NCBI GenBank assembly: GCA_902493835.1 | Contig: CABURG010000046.1 | Location: forward strand, 1-11,501 | Origin: an uncultured Collinsella sp. | GTDB taxonomy: Bacteria > Actinomycetota > Coriobacteriia > Coriobacteriales > Coriobacteriaceae | Length of the DNA: 11,501 nt | Reading direction: 5' to 3' | Shown here: positions 5,491 through 11,501 of the stretch, one piece after another | How positions within the stretch are numbered: the stretch's first letter is position 1 | Layout: each line of letters opens with the position of its first letter | The notes under the pieces: model-generated | Seen by the model: the letters and a program-made list of their open reading frames with translations, nothing else | Told to the model about the DNA's origin: nothing | Databases searched by the model: none | Position numbers and translations under genes: made by a program

Positions 5491-7326
5491 ATGCTTGATC
5501 GCCGTTCGCTACTTGTTGCCGGAGCGTCCTCGCTGGCGAGCATTATGTTGCCGCGCGTGCCGGGAAGCGCAAACGCCTTCATATTGCCGTTCGCGCCCAC
5601 CGAAGCCTATGCCGACGAAAAAGACCCCTTCAGGGTGCTCGTTCTCTCGCGCACCATGTTCGGTGTGGTCGTGGTCGACGTCGCCAACAAGAATACGCCC
5701 ATCATGGGTGCCCAGGTCACGCTCGCGTCGCGTTATGCCGCGGGCAAGCAGCTCACCGCCACGACCGACGACGAGGGCACGGCCATCTTTGAGGTCGCTC
5801 CGCTTTCGGAAGGCTACGTGGACGAGGCGACGCTTCTCGACGCGTACGACTTTAACGGCGGCATCTCCATTAGCATGGTGGGCTACCGTGATGTCGAGAT
5901 TCCCCTTGCGCGTATCCAGGGCGGCACCGCCATAACCGCGCCCACACGTCCGCTTTCCGACGGCAAGCCGTACTTCCGCCAGCTCACATTCGACGAATGG
6001 GACATCCAGTACGCTGAAGCCACGTTCATGGCATTGCCAAAGGACGACACGGCAAACGACCAACCCGACACGCACGCCTTTACCGTGCAGGCACATCTGC
6101 CACAGGGTGGACAGGCAACGCTGCGCATCAACAAAGTGATGCCCGCTGCGGGCAGCTCATCCGAAACCGTCACGCAGATTGGCCAAGTCAAGGCCAGCGC
6201 ATCGGGCGCGGATAATCTGGCGACGTTCACGCTCGAAGACAAGTTCCTCGATGCGGCATCGGGCCTTCTGGAAGAAGGGTGCAAGCTGCGCTTTGTCCTC
6301 GACTACCAGGGCAAGACCTATACACTCTCCTCCCCCATGGCCGTTGTCACCGCGCCGGCCGCAAAGGCAGAATCGGGCTCGACCACTATCGTCCCCACTA
6401 CCATGGACCAAGAGATCGCTCCGTTTGATTTCCCCGCGGCGTTTCCCGGTATCGGCGGCAATAAGTTCACGTGCTGGATGCCCACATTTCCAATCCTCTT
6501 CGATTTCTCGTTTGCTGGATACGTGCTGTTTGGCGGAGGATACAAACCAGCCAGCTATATGAACGATTCGGGCAACCCTGATCCGGAATACTGGAAGAAA
6601 TCGCCGCGCGAGTCGGGCGCCAAGCAGGCAAACCGCTACCTCGACGAGATGGAGGGGAAGTGGAATCAGTACAAGAGTATGAGTGCCGGTTCGGGCACCG
6701 ATCCAAGAAACACCAAGCTCCTTCGCCACCATTGTACGCTGCTGTTCACGATGGATATCGCCACACAGCTGTACGGCTCGCTCGCCTACGATTGGGTGGG
6801 CAAAACCTGGGGCAACAACAACGACCCCGCATACGGCAATATTAAGGCACTCTTCCAAGTAAGAACCGACCTCAATTGGACCGAGCAGTTTACCCTAGGA
6901 CCGGTGCCGTTTTTCCTAAACGTCAACCCCTGGGTGCTGGCGAAGCTGGCGCTCGCCGTGGGTGCCCACACGCACGGCAGCGGCGCGGCTTTTTTTAAAA
7001 ACATTTCGCTCGACTATTCAAACACCCTCGGGCTCGTTCACCATCCAGATCGGGCTTGCCGTCACCTTTGGCGCCGGCGTTGCAGGCGTCGCTTCGTCTG
7101 CCGTGCGTGGCGCCGCATCCCTCACGCTGTTCATTGGGTACGAGAAGGCAGATGGACACCAGCTTCCGCGACTGCGCGTAGGTGCAGACGTCGATGTCGA
7201 TGTGATACTCCAGTTCGTAATGTTCAAGTGGACCACCAAGGCTTGGTCGGGGTCGTGGCCCACACTCCTCGATTCGTGGAATATGTCGGTGAACAATGGC
7301 AACCAGTATGTGCTCCAGCGCTCTGA
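5491..7326 (+). CDS. Giant exported surface protein, N-terminal part (frame broken near 7030)
   Basis: The start at 5491 has GGGAG six bases upstream. The N-terminus MLDRRSLLVAGASSLASIML has a twin arginine followed by Ser-Leu-Leu and a hydrophobic stretch, a twin-arginine (Tat)-type signal. Likely cleavage is after SANA (residue 29) or EAYA (residue 41). Residues about 46-135 resemble a carboxypeptidase-regulatory-like beta-sandwich (VDVANKNTPIMGAQVTLAS then TDDEGTAIFEV). The next 370 residues are beta-rich without a recognised catalytic motif. Real coding in this frame ends near codon 513 (position 7029). After that the translation becomes Arg/Cys/His-rich and stops at 7326, which is nonsense, while the protein clearly continues in the +1 frame. 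Whether the shift is a real mutation, a programmed event or a sequencing error cannot be told here. The cellular role is not recognised. Confidence 0.8.
   Translation: MLDRRSLLVAGASSLASIMLPRVPGSANAFILPFAPTEAYADEKDPFRVLVLSRTMFGVVVVDVANKNTPIMGAQVTLASRYAAGKQLTATTDDEGTAIFEVAPLSEGYVDEATLLDAYDFNGGISISMVGYRDVEIPLARIQGGTAITAPTRPLSDGKPYFRQLTFDEWDIQYAEATFMALPKDDTANDQPDTHAFTVQAHLPQGGQATLRINKVMPAAGSSSETVTQIGQVKASASGADNLATFTLEDKFLDAASGLLEEGCKLRFVLDYQGKTYTLSSPMAVVTAPAAKAESGSTTIVPTTMDQEIAPFDFPAAFPGIGGNKFTCWMPTFPILFDFSFAGYVLFGGGYKPASYMNDSGNPDPEYWKKSPRESGAKQANRYLDEMEGKWNQYKSMSAGSGTDPRNTKLLRHHCTLLFTMDIATQLYGSLAYDWVGKTWGNNNDPAYGNIKALFQVRTDLNWTEQFTLGPVPFFLNVNPWVLAKLALAVGAHTHGSGAAFFKNISLDYSNTLGLVHHPDRACRHLWRRRCRRRFVCRAWRRIPHAVHWVREGRWTPASATARRCRRRCRCDTPVRNVQVDHQGLVGVVAHTPRFVEYVGEQWQPVCAPAL
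6990..7001 (+). repeat. T7A5 homopolymer tract just before the frameshift
   Basis: Seven Ts followed by five As sit inside a GC-rich coding region, about 30 bp before the apparent frame change. Such tracts favour polymerase slippage or sequencing errors. A one-base loss here would also restore the frame, but the codons between 7001 and 7029 look better in the original frame. Confidence 0.7.
7025..7032 (+). other. Apparent one-base frameshift point
   Basis: Codons up to about 7029 have GC-rich third positions and sensible protein in the first frame. From 7031 the second frame is sensible. The intervening CCC/GGG runs (7025-7027, 7030-7032) are the simplest place for one extra base. Confidence 0.65.
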
Positions 7327-9859
7327 GCTCGCATTGGGTGGAGATACGCCTTACACGTTGGATGCCCGCTTCGGCACGCCCAGCAACATCGAGGCGGGCG
7401 GCGTGCCGCAATTTATCGCATCGGCCACCATCGTCACCAACGCCGAGCTGCTCGCACGCGCCGAGGTTAAGGCCGCTGTCGTAAACGTCGCGCCCGTCGT
7501 GCGCGATTGGGATCAAGCGGTCACGCGCATTGAGCTCGAGGCGGATGCAGAAAGCGACGACACGGGACAGATCGAGCATTTCGTCCACGTGCTGATGGAG
7601 AACGATGAAAATGCCGCGCCGATGTATGAGTACACCTACATCGGTCAGGCAACGAACGCCGTTGCGGACCCCAACGCCAATTCTGCCGGCGTGTCGGAGG
7701 ACGAGCGTGGCGGTATCAAGCCCTCGAGCGACAACGTGCTGTTTGCTGGCGTGCTCAGCGAAGCCCACATGAAGCTGGCAATGATTGCCGGCGTAGAATG
7801 CCTGTTCCGTATCGCCTCGGTGCGCTACGGCGAGAATGGTCGTTCGCGCCTGGTGGTGCATACAAAGACGAACGGCACGTGGTCCGCTCCCACGCCCGTG
7901 GACTTCCCCCTTGGGTTTGGCGAGGGCGACGTGGAGCGCGACGGCATATACGATTACGACTTCGACGTGGTGGAATATACGGACGGAAGAGGAAACCAGG
8001 ACGCCTACGTGCTGCTGGTCTCGGGCGAGCGCCCCGCCGACGACGACACCCATTTCGATACGGCGAGCACATCCGGCATACTGTCCGTTGTGCGCCTGCG
8101 CATAAGCAACGACGGAGTTCGCGTGATATCGCACACGTCGTGGCGCAGCATCTCGCGCGGACGCCTTCAGGAGGATGGCTACCATTGCCTGCAGTGCCCA
8201 CGCATCACGGTGGGCAAGACGCTGGTCGACGGACGCCTGTCGGGTGCCTACCTCCACCGCCGAGGAACCACCGCAGAAAAAGCGCTCGGCAGCGAGGCCG
8301 AGGTTTCGCTGGAGTGCTTTACCCTGTGGTCGGACGTTTCGGGCGACAGCCTGACGTTCCGCCAAGTTCTCCGCTTTCCGCAGGCACCGTCGAGCATCGA
8401 GCTAGGCGCGCCCGAGAATATCAACGGCAAAATGGTGGTGCCCGTTGCATACGAGACTGCAGGCGGTTGTGGCTGCGCATCGTACGCCGTGATCGGCCAG
8501 TCCATTGCGGGCTGGGGCGTTATGTCGCCAGATGCCACAGTACCCCACGCGGTGCCGTGGCCGCAGCACACAGGCTTTTTGGCAACCGTCAACGAGCAAC
8601 TGCAGCATATTGCTTGGACGCGAGGCGCATCGGCATTTGCAACGCAGCCCGTGGGTGCCGCAGGCTGTGGCCCGGCATCGTTTAGCGTAAGCAACAACGG
8701 CAGGTGCGTGCTCTATGTAGAGAACACCGATGGCAAGGTGGGACAAACCTACGACGAAGAAGGCAACCCGGTAGCAGTGATGGGCAAGCACTTCCGCATC
8801 TTCGCCAGCACCTTGGCAGGCGATCTATTCACGGAGCCGTTCGTGATGTGTGAGCTGGACCATCCCGTCGATCAGGTAACAACATTTTTGACGTCGGGGG
8901 GCATGCTCTCCGCGCTCGCCACGCACATTGTGAGTGCAGAGAAGAGCGAGGCAGAGCTACACGGCATCGAAGTGCCTCTGGTGGCATGCGCGACGCCGAC
9001 GGGCGCGGTAGCCACCTCGGGCGCGGTGGTGCCCGGAGCAGCAGGCGAATCCTTCATGGTCACGGTGCGAAACGACGGCAACACCTTGCTGACCGCCGGC
9101 ACGATCGATCTGTACCGAGAGGGCTCCAGCCAGCCGTTCTCCAGCGCATCCATCGGATTCGGAGTGAACGCACGCATGGCTTCGATCTACGATCCGGAGC
9201 TTGCCAAGGACGCTTCGGCCAACGATATGGCACACGTGAAGTACGCGCTCGAGACGTTGGGTGCACGTTTTGCAACGCACCCGCTGGTAGCCGACAACGG
9301 CAACGCCGTGCTGGCACCGGGTTGCACGGCACAGTTCCGCATGAGCTTCGCCATCCCCGAGAGCTGGAGCGACGAGGTGGGCAAACGCGTAACGCTATAT
9401 GCGAAGGCGCGTAATCTGGTGGCGCTCGATCCCGTAACGCTCGAGGAAATTCGACCGGGCGCAAACTCGGCGCTGGGTGCCGTACTGCACGAGCTTCATG
9501 TGCCCGACGCGGCATGCGAGCGCTCAGAAGTTCAGGTCGGCGTATGCGGCAGCGCGGATACGACAGGACTTCACGACGCCCCGATGACGGTCGACGGCGA
9601 TGGCGGCACGAGTGGAGGCGGCTCCGGCGGAAGCAGCTCCGGTGGCGGCAGTGGCCCTGGCAGTGGCAAGGACCACGGCACTAACAAGCGCTTCGGAAAA
9701 GCGGACGCGCTTGCGGGCACGGGCGATGTCAACGCTCCCCTTACGGCAGCCGCTGCAGCACTCGCCGCGGCAGGTGCCGGCCTCGTCGCCTACAGCGCCC
9801 GCCGCACGGCGCTCGAAAACGACACCGCCGATGAGGTCAATTCGGATAGGCCTCGCTAG
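7031..9859 (+). CDS. Giant surface protein, C-terminal part with LAGTG sorting signal (continuation after frameshift)
   Basis: This frame continues the protein begun at 5491: removing one G from 7030-7032 joins SNTL to GSFTIQIGLAVTFG and gives about 1,455 residues in total. The frame is open upstream to an ATG at 6962, but that stretch has poorer third-position GC. In joined numbering, residues about 745-1165 are beta-rich with repeated strand-turn patterns and several Cys, like a beta-propeller or similar repeat fold. Residues about 1175-1290 resemble a CARDB/Ig-like domain (FMVTVRNDGNTLLTAGTIDL). A Gly/Ser-rich linker follows (nucleotides about 9604-9668). Then LAGTGD (9710-9727), a hydrophobic segment and a short Arg-containing tail form a cell-wall sorting signal of the LAxTG type used by class E sortases. 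No enzymatic motif was recognised. Without an independent start this part would not be made alone. Confidence 0.8.
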   Translation, partial: GSFTIQIGLAVTFGAGVAGVASSAVRGAASLTLFIGYEKADGHQLPRLRVGADVDVDVILQFVMFKWTTKAWSGSWPTLLDSWNMSVNNGNQYVLQRSELALGGDTPYTLDARFGTPSNIEAGGVPQFIASATIVTNAELLARAEVKAAVVNVAPVVRDWDQAVTRIELEADAESDDTGQIEHFVHVLMENDENAAPMYEYTYIGQATNAVADPNANSAGVSEDERGGIKPSSDNVLFAGVLSEAHMKLAMIAGVECLFRIASVRYGENGRSRLVVHTKTNGTWSAPTPVDFPLGFGEGDVERDGIYDYDFDVVEYTDGRGNQDAYVLLVSGERPADDDTHFDTASTSGILSVVRLRISNDGVRVISHTSWRSISRGRLQEDGYHCLQCPRITVGKTLVDGRLSGAYLHRRGTTAEKALGSEAEVSLECFTLWSDVSGDSLTFRQVLRFPQAPSSIELGAPENINGKMVVPVAYETAGGCGCASYAVIGQSIAGWGVMSPDATVPHAVPWPQHTGFLATVNEQLQHIAWTRGASAFATQPVGAAGCGPASFSVSNNGRCVLYVENTDGKVGQTYDEEGNPVAVMGKHFRIFASTLAGDLFTEPFVMCELDHPVDQVTTFLTSGGMLSALATHIVSAEKSEAELHGIEVPLVACATPTGAVATSGAVVPGAAGESFMVTVRNDGNTLLTAGTIDLYREGSSQPFSSASIGFGVNARMASIYDPELAKDASANDMAHVKYALETLGARFATHPLVADNGNAVLAPGCTAQFRMSFAIPESWSDEVGKRVTLYAKARNLVALDPVTLEEIRPGANSALGAVLHELHVPDAACERSEVQVGVCGSADTTGLHDAPMTVDGDGGTSGGGSGGSSSGGGSGPGSGKDHGTNKRFGKADALAGTGDVNAPLTAAAAALAAAGAGLVAYSARRTALENDTADEVNSDRPR

Positions 9860-9908
9860 CTCCTAGTTACCTTTGTGAGAGACGCCGACTCGGCTCATCG
9901 ACCATCAA

Positions 9909-9944
9909 AATGGGCTGGTTCTGGATACCCAGAGCCAGCCCATT
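9909..9944 (-). terminator. Long hairpin terminator, leftward (possibly bidirectional)
   Basis: A 16-bp stem (AATGGGCTGGTTCTGG with its complement, one G-T wobble) closes a 4-nt ATAC loop. On the minus strand a TTTT run overlaps and follows the stem, and the hairpin begins six bases after the stop codon of the small leftward ORF. It also lies 50 bp beyond the surface protein stop, so it may end that transcript as well, though the plus side lacks a T-tract. Confidence 0.7.
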
Positions 9945-9949
9945 ACGCA

Positions 9950-10066
9950 TTAGATATCGTCAGAGGAGTCGAGTTCTGCCTCGAGCTTGGCACGCCGTCT
10001 TTTCGCCAACAATCCGCACGACACGTCTTCGACAACGTATCCAACCGCAAACGCAGCAAGACACAT
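9950..10066 (-). CDS. Possible 38-aa small peptide, unknown function
   Basis: A 38-residue ORF too short for standard searches. A mildly hydrophobic N-terminal half (MCLAAFAVGYVVEDVSCGLL) is followed by a basic patch AKRRRAK and an acidic tail ELDSSDDI. It could be a membrane-associated peptide. The main evidence that it is real is its placement: its stop is six bases before a strong leftward terminator, and a LexA-type box lies upstream at 10138-10153. Weak points are the lack of a good ribosome site before the ATG at 10066 (only GAAG) and ordinary third-position GC (about 57%). The frame is open further upstream through the 39-nt palindrome to a TGA near 10126, with no alternative start codon. 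It could instead be a decayed gene whose start was displaced. I do not recognise a family. Confidence 0.4.
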   Translation of the reverse strand: MCLAAFAVGYVVEDVSCGLLAKRRRAKLEAELDSSDDI

Positions 10067-10081
10067 TCGGCCGTCTTCAAA

Positions 10082-10120
10082 CTTACTCGGACAAAACCGA
10101 CTCGGTTTTGTCCGAGTAAG
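10082..10120. repeat. Perfect 39-nt palindrome (19-bp arms, 1-nt centre)
   Basis: CTTACTCGGACAAAACCGA and its exact reverse complement flank a single C at 10101. Read rightward it is followed by CTCTTTTC, a poor T-tract, so it could act as a weak terminator. It could also be an operator, a leader hairpin of the leftward small ORF 15 bp away, or a REP-like palindromic repeat copy. Confidence 0.9.
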
Positions 10121-10137
10121 CTCTTTTCAGCCTAAGC

Positions 10138-10153
10138 TCGAACGATTGTTCGA
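10138..10153. promoter_or_regulatory. LexA-type SOS box
   Basis: TCGAAC-GATT-GTTCGA is a perfect match to the TCGAAC-N4-GTTCGA box described for mycobacterial LexA and to the core CGAAC-N4-GTTCG of Bacillus LexA. It lies 15 bp upstream of the -35 of the topoisomerase promoter and 71 bp upstream of the leftward small ORF, so either could be controlled. LexA itself is not in the window. Confidence 0.65.
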
Positions 10154-10168
10154 TGGATTTCGTGTTGG

Positions 10169-10197
10169 TTGGAATCGCCTGTGGGCTGGGCTATGCT
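10169..10197 (+). promoter_or_regulatory. Promoter of the topoisomerase B-subunit gene
   Basis: TTGGAA (10169-10174) and TATGCT (10192-10197) are separated by 17 bp, each a 4/6 match to consensus. Predicted transcription start is near 10204, giving a leader of about 48 nt. A second -35-like TTGACT at 10201 has no -10 partner at the right distance. Confidence 0.5.
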
Positions 10198-10251
10198 ACC
10201 TTGACTATCTATATGACTTAAACGCAGCAAGGGAGCACCGAGAGAGCGAGT

Positions 10252-11501
10252 ATGGCAAAAAACACCGCAAACTATGGTAACGACAGTATCCGCCAGCTCA
10301 AGGACGAGGAGCGCGTACGCCTGCGCCCCGCCGTCATCTTTGGCTCGGACGGACTCGATGGCTGCGCGCATGCTGCCTTCGAGATCCTGTCCAACGCCGT
10401 TGACGAGGCGCGCCAGGGCTACGGCAAGCTCATCACCCTTACCGCCTTTCGCGATGGCTCCATTCAGGTAGAGGACAACGGCCGCGGCTGCCCGCTCGAC
10501 TGGAACCCCTCCGAGAAGCGCTTTAACTGGGAGCTCGTCTTTTGTGAGCTCTACGCCGGCGGCAAATACAACAATAACCAGGGCGGCGACTACGACTTCT
10601 CGCTCGGTACCAATGGCTTGGGCTCGTGCGCGACCCAGTACGCCTCCGAGTACATGGACGTCACGGTTTGGCGCGATGGTAACAAGTACTCCCTGCACTT
10701 TAAGAAGGGCAAGGTCGTCGGAGCCAAAAAGAAGGCGCTCGAGATTGAGCCCAGCGACGAGGACCGTACCGGTACCACCATCAAGTGGCGTCCCGATCTT
10801 GAGGTCTTTACCTCCATCAGCATCCCCCACGATTGGTATCGCGAGACCATGCGCCGTCAGGCCGTGGTCAACGCCAACGTGACCTTCCGCCTGCGTATCG
10901 AGGGCGACGATGGCGAGTTTTCCGAAGAGGATTTTTGCTATCCCAAGGGCATCGAGGACTATGTTCTCGAGAAGGTCGGTACCGACTACCTCACCGAGCC
11001 CTTCTTTATCGAGGCCGACCGTCGCGGTCGCGACCGTGAGGACCTGCCCGACTACAACGTAAAGATCACCGCGTGCATGTGCTTCTCGCGCACCTTCATG
11101 ATGCAGGAGTACTATCACAACTCATCGTGGCTCGAGAACGGCGGCTCGCCCGAGAAAGCCGCCCGCAGCGCTCTGACCAGCGCCATCGATGCCTACATTA
11201 AGCAACAGGGCAAGTACAACAAAAACGAGAGCGGCATTAAGTGGCAAGACGTCCAGGACTGCCTGGTGCTGGTGACCAACTGCTTCTCCACCCAGACGTC
11301 CTACGAAAACCAGACCAAGAAGGCCATCAACAACCGCTTTATCCAGCAAGCCATGACGGCATTCTTTAAGGAGCGCCTCTCGACCTACTTGATCGAGAAC
11401 AAAGATGCCGCCAACAAGATCATGGAGCAGGTGCTCATCAACAAGCGCTCGCGCGAGAACGCCGAGAAGACACGTCAGAGCATCAAGACCAACCTGCAGC
11501 A
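10252..11501 (+). CDS. Type IIA topoisomerase B subunit (divergent GyrB/ParE paralogue), partial at 3' end
   Basis: ATPase subunit of a DNA gyrase/topoisomerase IV-type enzyme that controls DNA supercoiling or unlinking in the cytoplasm. The first 416 residues are visible. The GHKL ATPase domain shows EILSNAVDEA (Glu44, Asn48 matching the catalytic Glu and Mg-binding Asn of GyrB), VEDNGRG (Asp75) and the glycine lid LGTNGLG (118-124). The transducer domain has the QTK-loop motif QTKK with Lys356. The Toprim domain would begin just beyond the window. The opening RLRPAVIFGSDG replaces the usual RPGMYIGS of housekeeping GyrB. I associate this form with a second, ParE-like B subunit found in Firmicutes and Actinobacteria; a matching A subunit is expected downstream. 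The start at 10252 has only a modest ribosome site (GAGAG, seven bases away). A LexA-type box and a promoter lie upstream. Confidence 0.93.
   Translation, partial: MAKNTANYGNDSIRQLKDEERVRLRPAVIFGSDGLDGCAHAAFEILSNAVDEARQGYGKLITLTAFRDGSIQVEDNGRGCPLDWNPSEKRFNWELVFCELYAGGKYNNNQGGDYDFSLGTNGLGSCATQYASEYMDVTVWRDGNKYSLHFKKGKVVGAKKKALEIEPSDEDRTGTTIKWRPDLEVFTSISIPHDWYRETMRRQAVVNANVTFRLRIEGDDGEFSEEDFCYPKGIEDYVLEKVGTDYLTEPFFIEADRRGRDREDLPDYNVKITACMCFSRTFMMQEYYHNSSWLENGGSPEKAARSALTSAIDAYIKQQGKYNKNESGIKWQDVQDCLVLVTNCFSTQTSYENQTKKAINNRFIQQAMTAFFKERLSTYLIENKDAANKIMEQVLINKRSRENAEKTRQSIKTNLQ

Noticed and set aside
6995..8365. Leftward open frame (about 456 codons) inside the surface protein gene
   Set aside because: It is opposite the beta-rich coding frame; its product is rich in Arg, His and Ala with no family feature, and there is no ribosome site.
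7798..8685. Rightward Arg-rich frame of 295 codons
   Set aside because: It is an alternative frame of the surface protein gene; the extreme Arg content is typical of a shifted high-GC frame.
9604..9668. Short tandem repeat array
   Set aside because: The repetitive DNA is explained by the Gly/Ser-rich linker before the sorting signal, with no regular unit.
9875..10135. Rightward 86-codon frame in the gap before the topoisomerase
   Set aside because: It reads through the terminator hairpin and the 39-nt palindrome, and has no ribosome site; the leftward ORF with its own terminator is the better reading.
10201..10206. TTGACT as -35 of a second topoisomerase promoter
   Set aside because: No -10-like hexamer lies 16-18 bp downstream.
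10132..11118. Long leftward open frame (about 328 codons) opposite the topoisomerase gene
   Set aside because: It is antisense to a clearly recognisable GHKL ATPase gene and its translation is a Val/Ala/Gly-rich shadow with no motif. High-GC genes often leave such frames open.

Overview
The window looks like chromosomal DNA of a gut Coriobacteriia member, most likely Collinsella or a close relative. This rests on the moderately high GC, the GGAG-type ribosome sites, the LuxR-type regulator beside a large surface protein, a LAxTG-type sorting signal and the protein families present. It is an inference from style and families, not a database match.

Layout. Positions 1-111 hold the 5' end of a leftward insertion sequence that looks IS3-like, with the first 21 codons of its first ORF. 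Positions 200-2348 are a leftward three-gene redox operon closed by an intrinsic terminator. It encodes a 48-aa CXXC membrane peptide (recognised as CD1871A family), a NapH-like polytopic 4Fe-4S protein, and a TlpA/ResA-like thiol-redox lipoprotein. Both upstream genes appear to use TTG starts, and the first is too short for a standard ORF search. Divergent from it, across a compact 90-bp promoter region, lies an OmpR-family response regulator and histidine kinase pair (2439-4261, 4-nt overlap). The arrangement suggests, but does not prove, that the kinase pair controls the redox operon.

Positions 4329-5333 encode a LuxR-type regulator. After a 157-bp gap with a hairpin and a duplicated AT-rich motif comes a giant exported surface protein of about 1,455 residues (5491-9859). 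It has a twin-arginine-type signal peptide, an N-terminal carboxypeptidase-regulatory-like beta domain, a long beta-rich body, a Gly/Ser linker and a C-terminal LAGTG sorting signal. Its reading frame is broken by a +1 shift near position 7030, so it appears as two ORFs.

Positions 9860-10251 are the most unusual stretch. They hold a possible 38-aa leftward peptide gene with a terminator directly behind it, a perfect 39-nt palindrome just upstream of that ORF, and a perfect match to the Gram-positive/mycobacterial LexA (SOS) box, TCGAAC-N4-GTTCGA. A promoter of good spacing then leads into the last gene. From 10252 to the window edge runs the ATPase half of a type IIA topoisomerase B subunit (a divergent GyrB/ParE paralogue), cut off at the right edge. 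No tRNA, rRNA or CRISPR array was seen.
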